Below, one piece after another: positions 45,004-53,761 of a stretch of DNA of 64,000 nt. Under the pieces are notes generated by a model, which searched no databases, was not told the origin of the DNA, and worked only from the letters and a program-made list of their open reading frames with translations. How positions within the stretch are numbered: the first letter of the stretch is position 1; each line of letters begins with the position of its first letter. The translations under genes were made by a program, and so were the position numbers. Source of the DNA: Siccirubricoccus sp. G192 (GTDB taxonomy: Bacteria; Pseudomonadota; Alphaproteobacteria; Acetobacterales; Acetobacteraceae); assembly GCF_019084075.1 (NCBI RefSeq), contig NZ_JAHREN010000001.1, forward strand, positions 1,337,501 to 1,401,500, in the 5' to 3' direction.

Positions 45004-45731
45004 GCGAGGCCACCATGATTACGCTCCATACCTTCGGCCCGATGTTCGGCCTGCCCGATCCCAGCCCCTTCGTCGTGAAGGCGGAGATGCTGCTCAAGCT
45101 CTCCGGCCTCGCCTACCGCACCGACACCACCGGATTCCGCCGGGCGCCCAAGGGCAAGCTGCCCTATATCGAGGATGCCGGCAGCATCGTCGCGGATTCC
45201 ACCTTCATCCGCTGGCACCTGGAATCCCGGCACGGCATCGATTTCGACCGCGGCCTTTCGGCGGCGGAGCGCGCTGCCGGCTGGGCGGTGGAGAAGATGC
45301 TGGAGGAGCACCTCTATTGGGCAGCGCTGCGCGAGCGCTGGCTCGATGATGCGAATTTCGCGCGCGGCCCGGCCCGGTTCTTCGGCACGCTGCCGGCGCC
45401 GCTCCGGCCCGTCATCAAGGCGGTGGCGCGGCGCAGGGTTGCCGCGCGCCTTCGGGCCCAGGGCTTCGGGCGGCACAGCGCGGCCGAGATCGAGCGGCTC
45501 GGCACCGCCTCTATCCAGGCCCTGGCCGATCTCCTCGGCAACAAGCCTTGTCTGTTCGGCGCCGAGCCCTGCGGCGCCGATGCCACCGCCTTCGCCTTCG
45601 TCTCCGGCCTGCTCTGCCCGGTCTTCGAGGGCGGGCTGCGCCGCGCCGCCGAGGCCCATGCCAACCTCACCGCCTATGAGGCGCGGCTGCGGGCGCGGTT
45701 CTGGCCCGAGCCCGCCGAGGGGAGGGGCTGA
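45000..45731 (+). CDS. Glutathione S-transferase-like protein inserted in the operon
   Basis: The 243-residue protein has a thioredoxin-like N-terminal domain (LHTFGPMFGLPDPSPFVVKA, then APKGKLPYIEDAGSIVADST with the cis-Pro that binds glutathione) and an all-helical C-terminal domain ending YEARLRARFWPEPAE. It resembles the GST/metaxin-like group more than classical cytosolic GSTs. It starts inside the hyfF stop and lies 1 bp from hyfG, so it is co-expressed with the complex. No known group 4 complex needs a GST; it may help cofactor or thiol handling, but that is speculation. Confidence 0.75.
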   Translation: MSEATMITLHTFGPMFGLPDPSPFVVKAEMLLKLSGLAYRTDTTGFRRAPKGKLPYIEDAGSIVADSTFIRWHLESRHGIDFDRGLSAAERAAGWAVEKMLEEHLYWAALRERWLDDANFARGPARFFGTLPAPLRPVIKAVARRRVAARLRAQGFGRHSAAEIERLGTASIQALADLLGNKPCLFGAEPCGADATAFAFVSGLLCPVFEGGLRRAAEAHANLTAYEARLRARFWPEPAEGRG

Positions 45732-45732
45732 C

Positions 45733-47256
45733 ATGGCGCCCGATGCCGCAGCCGCGCTCGGCCGCATCCGCGCCGGCGCCCCGCAGCACGCCCGGCCCTA
45801 TGAACGCTATTTGCTGACCCCCACCGCCTGGGCGGCGCTGGCCGAGGCGCTGGCGGTGGACCGCGGCCTGGCGCTGCTATCCCTCTGGGCCGAGCCCGCC
45901 ATGGTGCATGCCGCCTTCCTGGCCGAGGAGGAGGGCGAGATCCTGCTCGCCTCCTGCCCCGCGCAGGGCGGCCACTACCCCGCGCTGTCGCCGGCCCGGC
46001 CCGGTGCCGTGCGGTTCGAGCGGATGATCCGGGACCTCTGGGGGCTGGTGGCGGAGGGGGCCGAGGATTCCCGCCCCTGGCTCGACCATGGCCACTGGGG
46101 GGTGACTGGCCCGCTCTCGAACAACCCGGCGCCGAATGCCCTGCCGCCGCCGCAGCCGGAATTCCTGGCCGTGGAGGGGGAGGGGGTGCACCAGATCGCG
46201 GTGGGCCCGGTGCATGCCGCGGTGATCGAGCCCGGGCATTTCCGCTTCCATGTCCAGGGCGAGACGGTGGCGCGGCTGGAGGTGCGGCTCGGCTATGCCC
46301 ATAAGGGCACGATCGGGCTGATGCTGGGCAAGTCGCCGCGCGCGGCGGCGCGCTACATGGCGCGGCTTTCCGGCGATTCCACCGTGGCGCATTCCTGGGC
46401 CTTCGCCATGGCGGCCGAGGCGGCGCTGGGGGTCGTGCCGCCGCCCCGCGCCCTGGCGCTGCGGGCGCTGATGGCGGAGCTGGAGCGCATCCACAACCAC
46501 CTGAACGACTGGGGCTTCGCCTGCAACGATTCCGCCTTCGCCTTCCCGCATGCCCGCTGCGGCGCGCTGCGCGAGGCGGTGCTGCGTGCCTCGGCCGCCG
46601 CCTTCGGGCACCGGCTGATGATGGACCGGGTGGTGCCGGGCGGCGTCGCCCAGGACCTTGCGCCGGGCGGCGCGGAGGCCATCCTGGCGGCGCTGGAGGT
46701 GGCGGCGGCGGAGATCCCGGTGCTGCTGCAGATCTATGAGAACCATGCCAGCCTGGCCGACCGGGTGGTGGGCACCGGCAGCTTGGCGGCGGCGCTGGTT
46801 GCGCGCTTCGCCGCCGGCGGCTTCATCGGCCGCGCCACCGGGCGCGGCTTCGACGCGCGGCGCCTGCCGGGCTATGCACCCTATGCCGATCTGGAAGTGG
46901 CGGTGCCGGTGCTGCCGCAGGGCGATGTCGATGCCCGCATCCGCATCCGCATCGCCGAGCTGCAGGAATCGATCCGCCTGGTGCGCGGGCTGCTGAAGAC
47001 CCTGCCGGACGGCGAGTTGGCGGTCCCGCTGCCGCAACGGGCTGGCGAGGGGGTGGGGATGGTCGAGGGGTTCCGCGGCGAATGCCTGCACTGGCTCGCG
47101 CTGGATGACGGCGGGCTGATCCGCGGCGCCTTCCCGCGCGACCCCTCCTGGCTGCAATGGCCGCTGCTGGAAGCCGCGATCGAGAACAACATCGTCGCCG
47201 ACTTCCCCTTGTGCAACAAAAGCTTCAACTGCTCCTACAGCGGGGTGGACCTGTGA
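45733..47256 (+). CDS. hyfG: HyfG-like large subunit lacking the NiFe ligands
   Basis: The 507-residue protein fuses a NuoC-like N-terminal part (residues 1-150; YPALSPARPGAVRFERMIRD) to a NuoD/HycE-like part. HycE-type enzymes hold NiFe with two CxxC motifs. Here the first is SGDS (in ARLSGDSTVAHSW, about residue 211), so both cysteines are serine, and the second is NCSYSG near the C-terminus (FNCSYSGVDL), where one cysteine is kept and the other is serine. Three of four ligands are thus lost. Structural residues such as HKGTIGLMLGKSP and ELERIHNHLNDWG remain, so the fold is expected to be intact. It probably passes electrons between the Fe-S cluster and an unknown donor or acceptor. Confidence 0.85.
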   Translation: MAPDAAAALGRIRAGAPQHARPYERYLLTPTAWAALAEALAVDRGLALLSLWAEPAMVHAAFLAEEEGEILLASCPAQGGHYPALSPARPGAVRFERMIRDLWGLVAEGAEDSRPWLDHGHWGVTGPLSNNPAPNALPPPQPEFLAVEGEGVHQIAVGPVHAAVIEPGHFRFHVQGETVARLEVRLGYAHKGTIGLMLGKSPRAAARYMARLSGDSTVAHSWAFAMAAEAALGVVPPPRALALRALMAELERIHNHLNDWGFACNDSAFAFPHARCGALREAVLRASAAAFGHRLMMDRVVPGGVAQDLAPGGAEAILAALEVAAAEIPVLLQIYENHASLADRVVGTGSLAAALVARFAAGGFIGRATGRGFDARRLPGYAPYADLEVAVPVLPQGDVDARIRIRIAELQESIRLVRGLLKTLPDGELAVPLPQRAGEGVGMVEGFRGECLHWLALDDGGLIRGAFPRDPSWLQWPLLEAAIENNIVADFPLCNKSFNCSYSGVDL

Positions 47257-47813
47257 TGCTCTGGCCGCGTCTCGCGAAGAACCTGTTCGGCCGGCCGCTC
47301 ACCGACCCGGCGCCGCCGGTGCCGGACCAGGTGGTGCAGGCACTGGTGGAGCGGCTGGAGGCGGCGGCGCAGCAGCGGCTGGGGCATAGCCTCTCGATCC
47401 GCGAGGTGGATACCGGGTCCTGCAATGGCTGCGAGCTGGAGATCAACGCGCTCTCCAACGTGGTGCATGACCTGGAGCGGTTCGGGCTGCGCTTCGTGGC
47501 CAGCCCGCGCCATGCCGATGTGCTGCTGGTGACCGGCCCGCTCGGCCGCAACATGCGGGCCGCGCTGGAACGTGTCTGGGAGTGCACGCCCGACCCGAAA
47601 TGGGTGGTCGCGGTCGGCGACTGCGCCGTGGATGGCGGCGTCTTCAAGGGCAGCTACGCGGTGGAGGGCGGCATCGCCGAGGCCTTGCCGGTGGACCTGG
47701 TCATCCCCGGCTGCCCGCCGACGCCCACGCAATTGCTGGAGGGGCTGCTGGCGCTGCTGGAGGCGCAGGCCCTGCCGCGCGCCACGCCCTTCTGGCGGCG
47801 CGACGAGGATTAG
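47256..47813 (+). CDS. hyfI: HyfI-like (NuoB-type) Fe-S small subunit
   Basis: The 185-residue protein carries the proximal [4Fe-4S] (N2-type) cluster. Its ligands are all visible: C56 and C59 in EVDTGSCNGCELEINAL, C123 in VAVGDCAVDGG and C153 in VIPGCPPTPTQLLEG. It overlaps hyfG by one base and closes the operon, with no HyfA/HycB-, HyfH- or Hyp-type genes after it. The intact cluster next to a large subunit without metal ligands supports an electron-transfer complex other than a hydrogenase. Confidence 0.92.
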   Translation: MLWPRLAKNLFGRPLTDPAPPVPDQVVQALVERLEAAAQQRLGHSLSIREVDTGSCNGCELEINALSNVVHDLERFGLRFVASPRHADVLLVTGPLGRNMRAALERVWECTPDPKWVVAVGDCAVDGGVFKGSYAVEGGIAEALPVDLVIPGCPPTPTQLLEGLLALLEAQALPRATPFWRRDED

Positions 47814-47866
47814 CCGCCCGGTCGTCCGGAGGCGCAGCCGGAGGGCGTGAACCGGCCGGCGGGATA
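47812..47866 (+). repeat. Dispersed intergenic repeat, copy B
   Basis: This 55-bp stretch starts at the hyfI stop codon (TAG at 47811-47813) and matches 29617-29671 at 52 of 55 positions. Like the tandem copies at 30310-30423, it directly follows a stop codon in sense orientation, suggesting a role at mRNA ends. Confidence 0.7.
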
Positions 47867-47890
47867 CAAGCTTGGCGCTGGAAAAGAAAT

Positions 47891-47920
47891 CGGGCCGGCC
47901 GGACGAATCCAGCCGGCCCG
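47891..47920 (+). terminator. Strong hairpin after the Ehr-like operon
   Basis: CGGGCCGG and CCGGCCCG pair perfectly over 8 bp around a 14-base loop, 78 bp after hyfI. No T-run follows. The remaining 200 bp before the TauD gene (47921-48123) hold no gene or other structure I can support. Confidence 0.55.
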
Positions 47921-48123
47921 TGGCTGCCATGCGGCTGCCAGTCTGGCGGCGGCTTGCCGGGAAATAGCCGCCGCCGAACGCCGTCCGTCCGAACCCGAAG
48001 GGCATCAGGACGACAGGGTCAGCATGGGGCAACGCATCTCAACGGGAGGTGTGAGGCGGCTTAACTCGCCGCAATGCCCGGGGCCCGGTAGTATCGCCCC
48101 GGAGCAGGACGGGAGGGACGAGG

Positions 48124-48969
48124 ATGGACGGCGCCACGCAGGGCCTGACGGTGAGGCGCCTCTCCGGTGCGATCGGCGCCGAGCTGCGGGGCATCGACCT
48201 CTCCGGCGACCTTCCGCCCGAGAGCATCGCCAGGCTGCGGCAGATCTGGCTGGAACATGGCGTGATCTTCTTCCGCGACCAAGCCCTGCCGCCGCGGGAA
48301 TTCCTCGGCCTGGCGCGACGCTTCGGCGAGCCGGTGGAATACCCCTTCGTGCAGGGCCTGCCGGAAGCGCCCGAGGTCATCCCGGTGGTGAAGCTGGAGC
48401 ACGAGACGCTGAATTTCGGCGGGCTCTGGCACAGCGACACTGCCTATCTCGAAGCCCCGCCCATGGCGACCATGCTGATCGCCCGGGAAGTGCCGCCTTA
48501 TGGCGGCGACACCCTCTTCGCCAGCGGCACCGCCGCCTATGCGGCGCTGTCGGAGGGCATGCAGCGGCTGCTGGCGCCGCTGCGGGCGGTGAACAGCTCG
48601 GCCAAGGCGGATGTGACCAGGACCCGCGAGGACCGCCTCAAGGACAATGCGCGGCAGGATGCGCGCAAGCTCTATGAGGCGGAGCATCCGGTGGTGCGGA
48701 CGCATCCGGAGACCGGGCGGAAGGCGCTCTATGTGAATACCGGCCACACCACCCGCTTCGCCGGCATGACCGAGGCGGAGAGCGCCGGGCTCCTCGCCTT
48801 CCTCTACGAGCATCAGACCCGGCCGGAATTCACCTGCCGCTTCAGCTGGGAGCCGGGCTCCATCGCCTTCTGGGACAATCGCTGCTGCCTGCACAATCCG
48901 GTGAACGACTATCACGGCTTCCGCCGGGTGATGCACCGGGTGACGCTGGCCGGCGACCGGCCAGCCTAG
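48124..48969 (+). CDS. TauD/TfdA-family 2-oxoglutarate dioxygenase
   Basis: The 281-residue protein is an Fe(II)/2OG oxygenase that typically hydroxylates taurine or related sulfonates, or other organic acids. The metal ligands are H103 and D105 in LWHSDTAYLE and H271 in RVMHRVTLAG, with the Arg for 2-oxoglutarate just after. The N-terminal IGAELRGIDLSGDLP is a family hallmark. The neighbouring leftward cluster has a ComDE-like decarboxylase, so sulfonate use is a fair guess, not proof. It converges on the amidase gene with a 1-bp gap. Confidence 0.85.
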   Translation: MDGATQGLTVRRLSGAIGAELRGIDLSGDLPPESIARLRQIWLEHGVIFFRDQALPPREFLGLARRFGEPVEYPFVQGLPEAPEVIPVVKLEHETLNFGGLWHSDTAYLEAPPMATMLIAREVPPYGGDTLFASGTAAYAALSEGMQRLLAPLRAVNSSAKADVTRTREDRLKDNARQDARKLYEAEHPVVRTHPETGRKALYVNTGHTTRFAGMTEAESAGLLAFLYEHQTRPEFTCRFSWEPGSIAFWDNRCCLHNPVNDYHGFRRVMHRVTLAGDRPA

Positions 48970-48970
48970 C

Positions 48971-50321
48971 TCAAGCCTCCGCCAGCGCCGCCTCCACCGC
49001 GCTGGCGGTGCGCAGCAGGGCGGCATCCGCCATGGCCTCGCCGGTCAGCATCAGCCCGACCGGCGCCTCGCCCGGCCGGTGGATCGGCAGGCTGATGGAG
49101 CAGCGGTCCAGGAAATTGCCCACCGCGGTATTGCGGAGCAGCAGCAGGTTGATGCGGTTGTAGTCCGCCTCCGCCGCCACTTCGGCGATGGCGGGCGGGA
49201 TGATGGGGCAGGTGGGCCCGATCACCGCGTCGAAGGGGGCGGTGCGGCGGGCCACGGCGGCGATGATGCGGGCGCGGGCCTGCAGCAGGTCGATGTAGTC
49301 CGCCGCGGTCATGCGCTCGCCGCGCTGGATGCGGGCCAGGATGCGCGGGTCGTAGCCCTCGCGCTTGCGGGCGATCAGGCCGCGGTGCCAGGCCCAGGCC
49401 TCGCTGGCGGTGAAGCCGCCCGCTGCGTTCACCAGGGGGATCTCGGCCAGTTCCGGCAGGTCGAACATCTCGATCCTGGCGCCGGCCAGGGCCAGGCGCG
49501 ACAGGGCGCGGGTGAAGGCGGCGCTGACCGCGGGGTCCATGTCCTCGGTCAGGAAGGTGCCGCGCGGCAGGCCGAGCCGGAGCCCGGCGACCGGGCGCGG
49601 CGCCGGGGCCTCCGGGTTCTCCTCGCCGCTGATGATGCCGTCCAGCAGGGCGCAGCAGGCCACGCTGCGGGCCAGCGGCCCCACCGAATCGAGCGAGGGG
49701 GGAGAGCGGCAGCACCCCTTCCATCGGCACCCGCCGCGCCGTCGGCTTGAAGCCGACGATGCCGCAGAGCGCCGCCGGCACGCGGCAGGACCCGCCGGTA
49801 TCGGTCCCGAGCCCGCCGAAGCCCATATGGTCCGCGGCGGCCACGGCGGCGCCCGAGGAAGACCCGCCCGGCAGCCTGCCCGTGGCGCGGTCCCAGGGGC
49901 TTTTCGGGGTGCCGTAATGCGGATTCACGCCGAGGCCGGAGAAGGCGAATTCCACCATGTTGGTGCGGCCGATCACCACGAAGCCGGCGCGCTGCAACCG
50001 CGCCACGGCAGGCGCATCCGCATTGGCCCTCGCGGCATCCCGCAGCACCACCGAACCGGCCGTGGTCACATGCCCGTGTTCATCAAAGAGGTCCTTCACC
50101 GTGACCGGGATGCCGGCCCAGGGGCTCGGCGGCCGGCCGGCATGGCGCAGCGCGTCCATGGCGCGGGCCTGGGCGCGCGCGGCCTGGGCATGGACCGCGG
50201 TGAAGGCGCGGCTGCCCTCGCCACCCGGGTCGGCGATGCGGTCGAGCGCGGACTCGACCAGGCTGGCAGAGGAGATGCGGCCGCTGGCCAGGGCGGCCGC
50301 GGCATCGGCGATGTGCTGCAT
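48971..50321 (-). CDS. Amidase-signature enzyme (frameshifted near 49700)
   Basis: The protein has the Ser-cisSer-Lys amidase signature: K76 in GIPVTVKDLFD, S154 in LPGGSSSGAAV and S178 in GTDTGGSCRVPAALCG. The frame breaks in a six-G run at 49697-49702 after VLPLSP; with one base fewer it continues SLDSVGPLARSVACCALLDG through MTAADYIDLLQAR to VEAALAEA. Such enzymes hydrolyse amides or nitriles' amide products; the substrate is unknown. It ends the leftward cluster that starts at 56939. Confidence 0.8.
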
Positions 50322-50411
50322 GGGGCGATGCTGGCCAAGTGCGGCCCAAACGGCAAGCGGGGCCGGGCGCCCTGCGGCACCCGGCCCCGCCCTGCCTTCG
50401 CCGGAAGATGC

Positions 50412-50558
50412 CTAGCTCCGCGCTGCGCTGTCGTTCGCGGGCGGAACCCGGACGATCTCCTCCATGGCGAAGGGGAAGAGAAGCTGGCCCAGCATCCAGC
50501 CTTCGATCAGCAGGACGCCCTCTTCAGCCCCTTCGGGCGTGACCTGGCCCTCTTCCAT
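50412..50558 (-). CDS. Small hypothetical protein (48 residues)
   Basis: MEEGQVTPEGAEEGVLLIEG starts behind a ggacggag sequence and continues through WMLGQLLFPFAMEEIVRVPP to a stop at 50412-50414. It is acidic with a central hydrophobic stretch. It lies between the IlvD/Edd and amidase genes on the same strand. There is no recognised family, and coding is plausible but unproven. Confidence 0.35.
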   Translation of the reverse strand: MEEGQVTPEGAEEGVLLIEGWMLGQLLFPFAMEEIVRVPPANDSAARS

Positions 50559-50625
50559 GCTGCTCCGTCCATCCCCTTGGTGAAGGAGATGGAACACCGG
50601 ATCGGGGCCGGGGTTCCTACACGGT

Positions 50626-52353
50626 TCAGTGAATCTCCGGCTCCGGGGTGGCCGGGCCGTGTTCCAGGAAGTCGAAGTCGCAGCCCTCATCGGCCTGGCG
50701 CACATGCTCGATATGCAGCGCGGTCCAGCCGCGGGCGTAGCGTTTCGGCGGCGGCACCCAGGCGGCGCGGCGATGCTCCATCTCGCCCTCCGCCAGCAGC
50801 AGGTCGAGGCGGCGGTTCGGCACGTCGAGGCGGATGAGGTCGCCGTCCCGCACGAAGGCGAGCGGCCCGCCGATATGCGATTCCGGCGCCACATGCAGCA
50901 CGCAGGTGCCATAGCTGGTGCCCGACATGCGCGCATCCGAAAGCCGCACCATGTCGCGCACGCCCTGTTGCAGCAACTTCTTCGGCAGCGGCATCATGCC
51001 CCATTCCGGCATGCCCGGGCCGCCCTGCGGGCCGGCGCCGCGCAGCACCAGCACGCTGTCCGGCGTGACCTCCAGCGCCGGGTCGTCGATGCGCCGCTTC
51101 AGGTCGTTGTAGTCGGTGAAGACCACGGCCGGGCCGGTATGGGTCAGCAGCCGCGGATCGGCGGCGCTGGTCTTGATGACGGCGCCGCGCGGGGCGAGCG
51201 AGCCGCGCAGGATCGCGACCCCGCCCTCGGCCTGCAAGGGCCGGTCCAGCGGGCGGATGATCTCCTCATTGTAGCATTCGGCGCCTTCCAGGTTCTCGCC
51301 GAGGCTGCGGCCGGTGACGGTGCGGGCGGAGAGGTCGAGATGCGGCGCCAGCCGCGCCAGGAAGGCCCGACTGCCGCCGGCATAGTAGAAATCCTCCATC
51401 AGGAAGGTATCGCCATTCGGCCGCAGATTGGCGATCAGCGGGGTGCGCCGGCTGATCGCATCGAAGCGGTCGAGATCGAGGCCGAGGCCGGCGCGGCGGG
51501 CCATCGCGATCAGATGCGGGATGGCATTGGTGGAGCCGCCGAAGCCCATGGTGGCGACCACCGCATTGTCGATGCTGCCCTGGGTCAGCAACCGCGCCGG
51601 GGTCTCGTCCTGCCAGACCATCTCGACGATGCGGCGGCCGCATTCGGTGGCCATGCGCGGATGCGCGGAATCCGCGGCGGGGATGGAGGAGGCGCCGGGC
51701 AGTGCGAGGCCCATCGCCTCCACCGCCAGCATCATGGTGGCGGCGGTGCCAGCGGTCATGCAGGTACCGAAGGAGCGGGCGATGCCGGTCTCCATCTCCT
51801 TCCACTGCGCCTGGGAGATGTTCCCGGCCCGCAACTCCGCATGGTACTTCCATACGTCGCTGCCGGAGCCGAGCTTCCGGCCCTGCCAATTGCCGCTCAG
51901 CATCGGCCCGGCGGGGACGAAGATGCAGGGCAGCCCGGCGGAGACGGCGCCCATCACCAGCGCCGGCGGCGTCTTGTCGCAGCCGCCCATCAGCACCAGC
52001 CCGTCGCAGGGATGGCTGCGGGCGAGTTCCTCCGTCTCCATCGCCAGCAGGTTGCGATAGAGCATGGAGCTTGGCTTCTGGTACTGCTCCGTCACCGGAT
52101 GCGCCGGCAGTTCCACCGGGAAGCCGCCGGCCTGCCAGATGCCGCGCTTCACCTCCTCCGCCCGGGTGCGGAAATGCGCGTGGCAGACGCTGAGATCGGA
52201 CCAGGTATTGATGATGCCGATCACCGGCTTGCCGCGGAAATCGGCCTCCGAGAGCCCGGTCTGCAACAGCCGGGAGCGATGGCCGAAGGCGCGCAGGTCG
52301 TCCACGCCGAACCAGCGGTGGCTGCGGAGATCCTCGGGCTGCTTGCGGCGCAT
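50626..52353 (-). CDS. IlvD/Edd-family dehydratase (sugar-acid or dihydroxy-acid)
   Basis: The 575-residue protein has the three Fe-S cysteines of the family: C57 in SDLSVCHAHFR, C125 in MGGCDKTPPALVMG and C198 in RSFGTCMTAGTAATM, and the DARMSGTSYGTCVLHVAPES motif late in the chain. The long form with that ending resembles L-arabinonate/xylonate dehydratases more than IlvD itself, so removal of water from an aldonic or hydroxy acid is likely. It belongs to the leftward cluster with PrpD, a 2-hydroxyacid dehydrogenase and a Bug binding protein. Confidence 0.85.
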   Translation of the reverse strand: MRRKQPEDLRSHRWFGVDDLRAFGHRSRLLQTGLSEADFRGKPVIGIINTWSDLSVCHAHFRTRAEEVKRGIWQAGGFPVELPAHPVTEQYQKPSSMLYRNLLAMETEELARSHPCDGLVLMGGCDKTPPALVMGAVSAGLPCIFVPAGPMLSGNWQGRKLGSGSDVWKYHAELRAGNISQAQWKEMETGIARSFGTCMTAGTAATMMLAVEAMGLALPGASSIPAADSAHPRMATECGRRIVEMVWQDETPARLLTQGSIDNAVVATMGFGGSTNAIPHLIAMARRAGLGLDLDRFDAISRRTPLIANLRPNGDTFLMEDFYYAGGSRAFLARLAPHLDLSARTVTGRSLGENLEGAECYNEEIIRPLDRPLQAEGGVAILRGSLAPRGAVIKTSAADPRLLTHTGPAVVFTDYNDLKRRIDDPALEVTPDSVLVLRGAGPQGGPGMPEWGMMPLPKKLLQQGVRDMVRLSDARMSGTSYGTCVLHVAPESHIGGPLAFVRDGDLIRLDVPNRRLDLLLAEGEMEHRRAAWVPPPKRYARGWTALHIEHVRQADEGCDFDFLEHGPATPEPEIH

Positions 52354-52378
52354 GGTGGTTCCTTCGCGTATTGGCGCG

Positions 52379-53752
52379 CTATTCCGCGGCCTGCCGCGTG
52401 GCCGGCGCCAGCAGCGGCACGGCGCCCGGCAGCGCATCGCCGGTCCAGAGGGCTTGCAGCAGCGCCTCGGCCGCCGCGGCGCCGATCACAGGCACGGCCA
52501 GCTCGCGGAACTTCTCCGAAAGCTCGGCATCCGAGAGCGGCGCGTCGGGGTCGCCCTTGCGGGTCGGCTGGTAGCGGAACAGCTCGCGCCCATCGCGCAA
52601 CCCGATCGTGACCTTGGCGGCGCGTCGCCCCGGATAGTCGGCGGCCAGTTCCGGGTCGAGGCTGACGCTGACCTTCGGCATGACGGCACGGATGCGCGGG
52701 TCGGCCAGGCTCGCCGGTTCGAAGGCGGCGAGGCGGACGCCGCCCAGCACCAGCATGGCGCCGATGCAGTATTGCGCGGAGAAGCGCGCCTCCTGCTCGG
52801 TATTCACCACCGGCCGGTCGCAGACCTCCTTGGTGGCGCTGTAGCCGCCGAGATGGATGCGCGCCACGTCCTCGGCGCCGAAGCCGTGCTCAAGCTGCAA
52901 ATCGCGCACCGCATCGAGCCCGGCGAAGATATGGCCGCAGCAGCCATGGTTCTTGAAGGTCATGGCGGTGATGGCGAAACGCTCATCGAGGCTGGCCAGC
53001 GCCTTCGCCCATTTGCCGGTATCCTCGCTGGTGGCGGCGGCGAAGCCGACCGGCCCGTGCAGCACGTCCAGCGCGCCGGTGACGCCCGCAGCGGCGCCGA
53101 TGGCGGCCAGCGCGCCGGCATCCGCGGCATGGCCGGGATGCAGCGGCTTCGACATGCCGTCGCTGCGGAAGGCCTGTTGCAGCCCGCCGGCGAAGGTGGC
53201 GGCGGTGGCGATGGCATGCGCGGTCTGCCGCGCATCGCAGCCCAGCAGCACCGCCGTGGCCGTAGCCGCGCCGAAGGTGCCGACGGTGCCGGTGGTGTGC
53301 CAGTATTTGTAGTGGCTCGGCTGCACCGCGACGCCGATGCGGCAGGAGACCTCATAGCCCGCGGTGATGGCGCGGAGCAGGTCTTCCAGCGACGCGCCAT
53401 GCGCCTGCGCCGCCGCCAGCGCCGCGCCGATCACCGGGCAGCCCGGGTGGTAGCCGGCATCCCGGAAGATGTCGTCGAATTCCACCGAATGGCTGGCGGT
53501 GGCATTGAGCAGCGCGGCGTGGCGGAGCGGCCCCGCCATGCCATCGACATAGCAGATCGCCCGACCCGGGCCCCGCTCCGGCGCCATGGCGGCGGCGAGC
53601 AGGGTCGCCGGCGGATGCAGGCAGCCTGGCAGCAGCGCCGCGAACCAGTCGATCAGGGCGCGGCGGGCATGATGCGCCACCTCCGGCGGCAGGGGCCGGC
53701 TGCGCCAGGACGCGGCGTGCTCCGCGAGGATGAGAAGCGGGTTGTCCACCAT
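52379..53752 (-). CDS. MmgE/PrpD-family protein
   Basis: The 457-residue protein starts MVDNPLLILAEHAASWRSRP and carries the MmgE/PrpD motifs ATASHSVEFDDIFRDAGYHP, HTTGTVGTFGAATATAVLLG and KPLHPGHAADAGALAAIGAA. Members dehydrate 2-methylcitrate or act on iminodisuccinate and itaconate-like acids, and they are often beside Bug-type binding proteins. It is 10 bp from the dehydrogenase gene and 25 bp from the dehydratase gene on either side, so the three are one transcript. Confidence 0.87.
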   Translation of the reverse strand: MVDNPLLILAEHAASWRSRPLPPEVAHHARRALIDWFAALLPGCLHPPATLLAAAMAPERGPGRAICYVDGMAGPLRHAALLNATASHSVEFDDIFRDAGYHPGCPVIGAALAAAQAHGASLEDLLRAITAGYEVSCRIGVAVQPSHYKYWHTTGTVGTFGAATATAVLLGCDARQTAHAIATAATFAGGLQQAFRSDGMSKPLHPGHAADAGALAAIGAAAGVTGALDVLHGPVGFAAATSEDTGKWAKALASLDERFAITAMTFKNHGCCGHIFAGLDAVRDLQLEHGFGAEDVARIHLGGYSATKEVCDRPVVNTEQEARFSAQYCIGAMLVLGGVRLAAFEPASLADPRIRAVMPKVSVSLDPELAADYPGRRAAKVTIGLRDGRELFRYQPTRKGDPDAPLSDAELSEKFRELAVPVIGAAAAEALLQALWTGDALPGAVPLLAPATRQAAE

Positions 53753-53761
53753 GCCTTGTTG

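Noticed and set aside
45733..47813. Functional NiFe hydrogenase or complex I subunits
   Set aside because: The large subunit lacks three of four NiFe cysteines, and the set lacks the NADH-binding and other nuo genes, so neither label fits.
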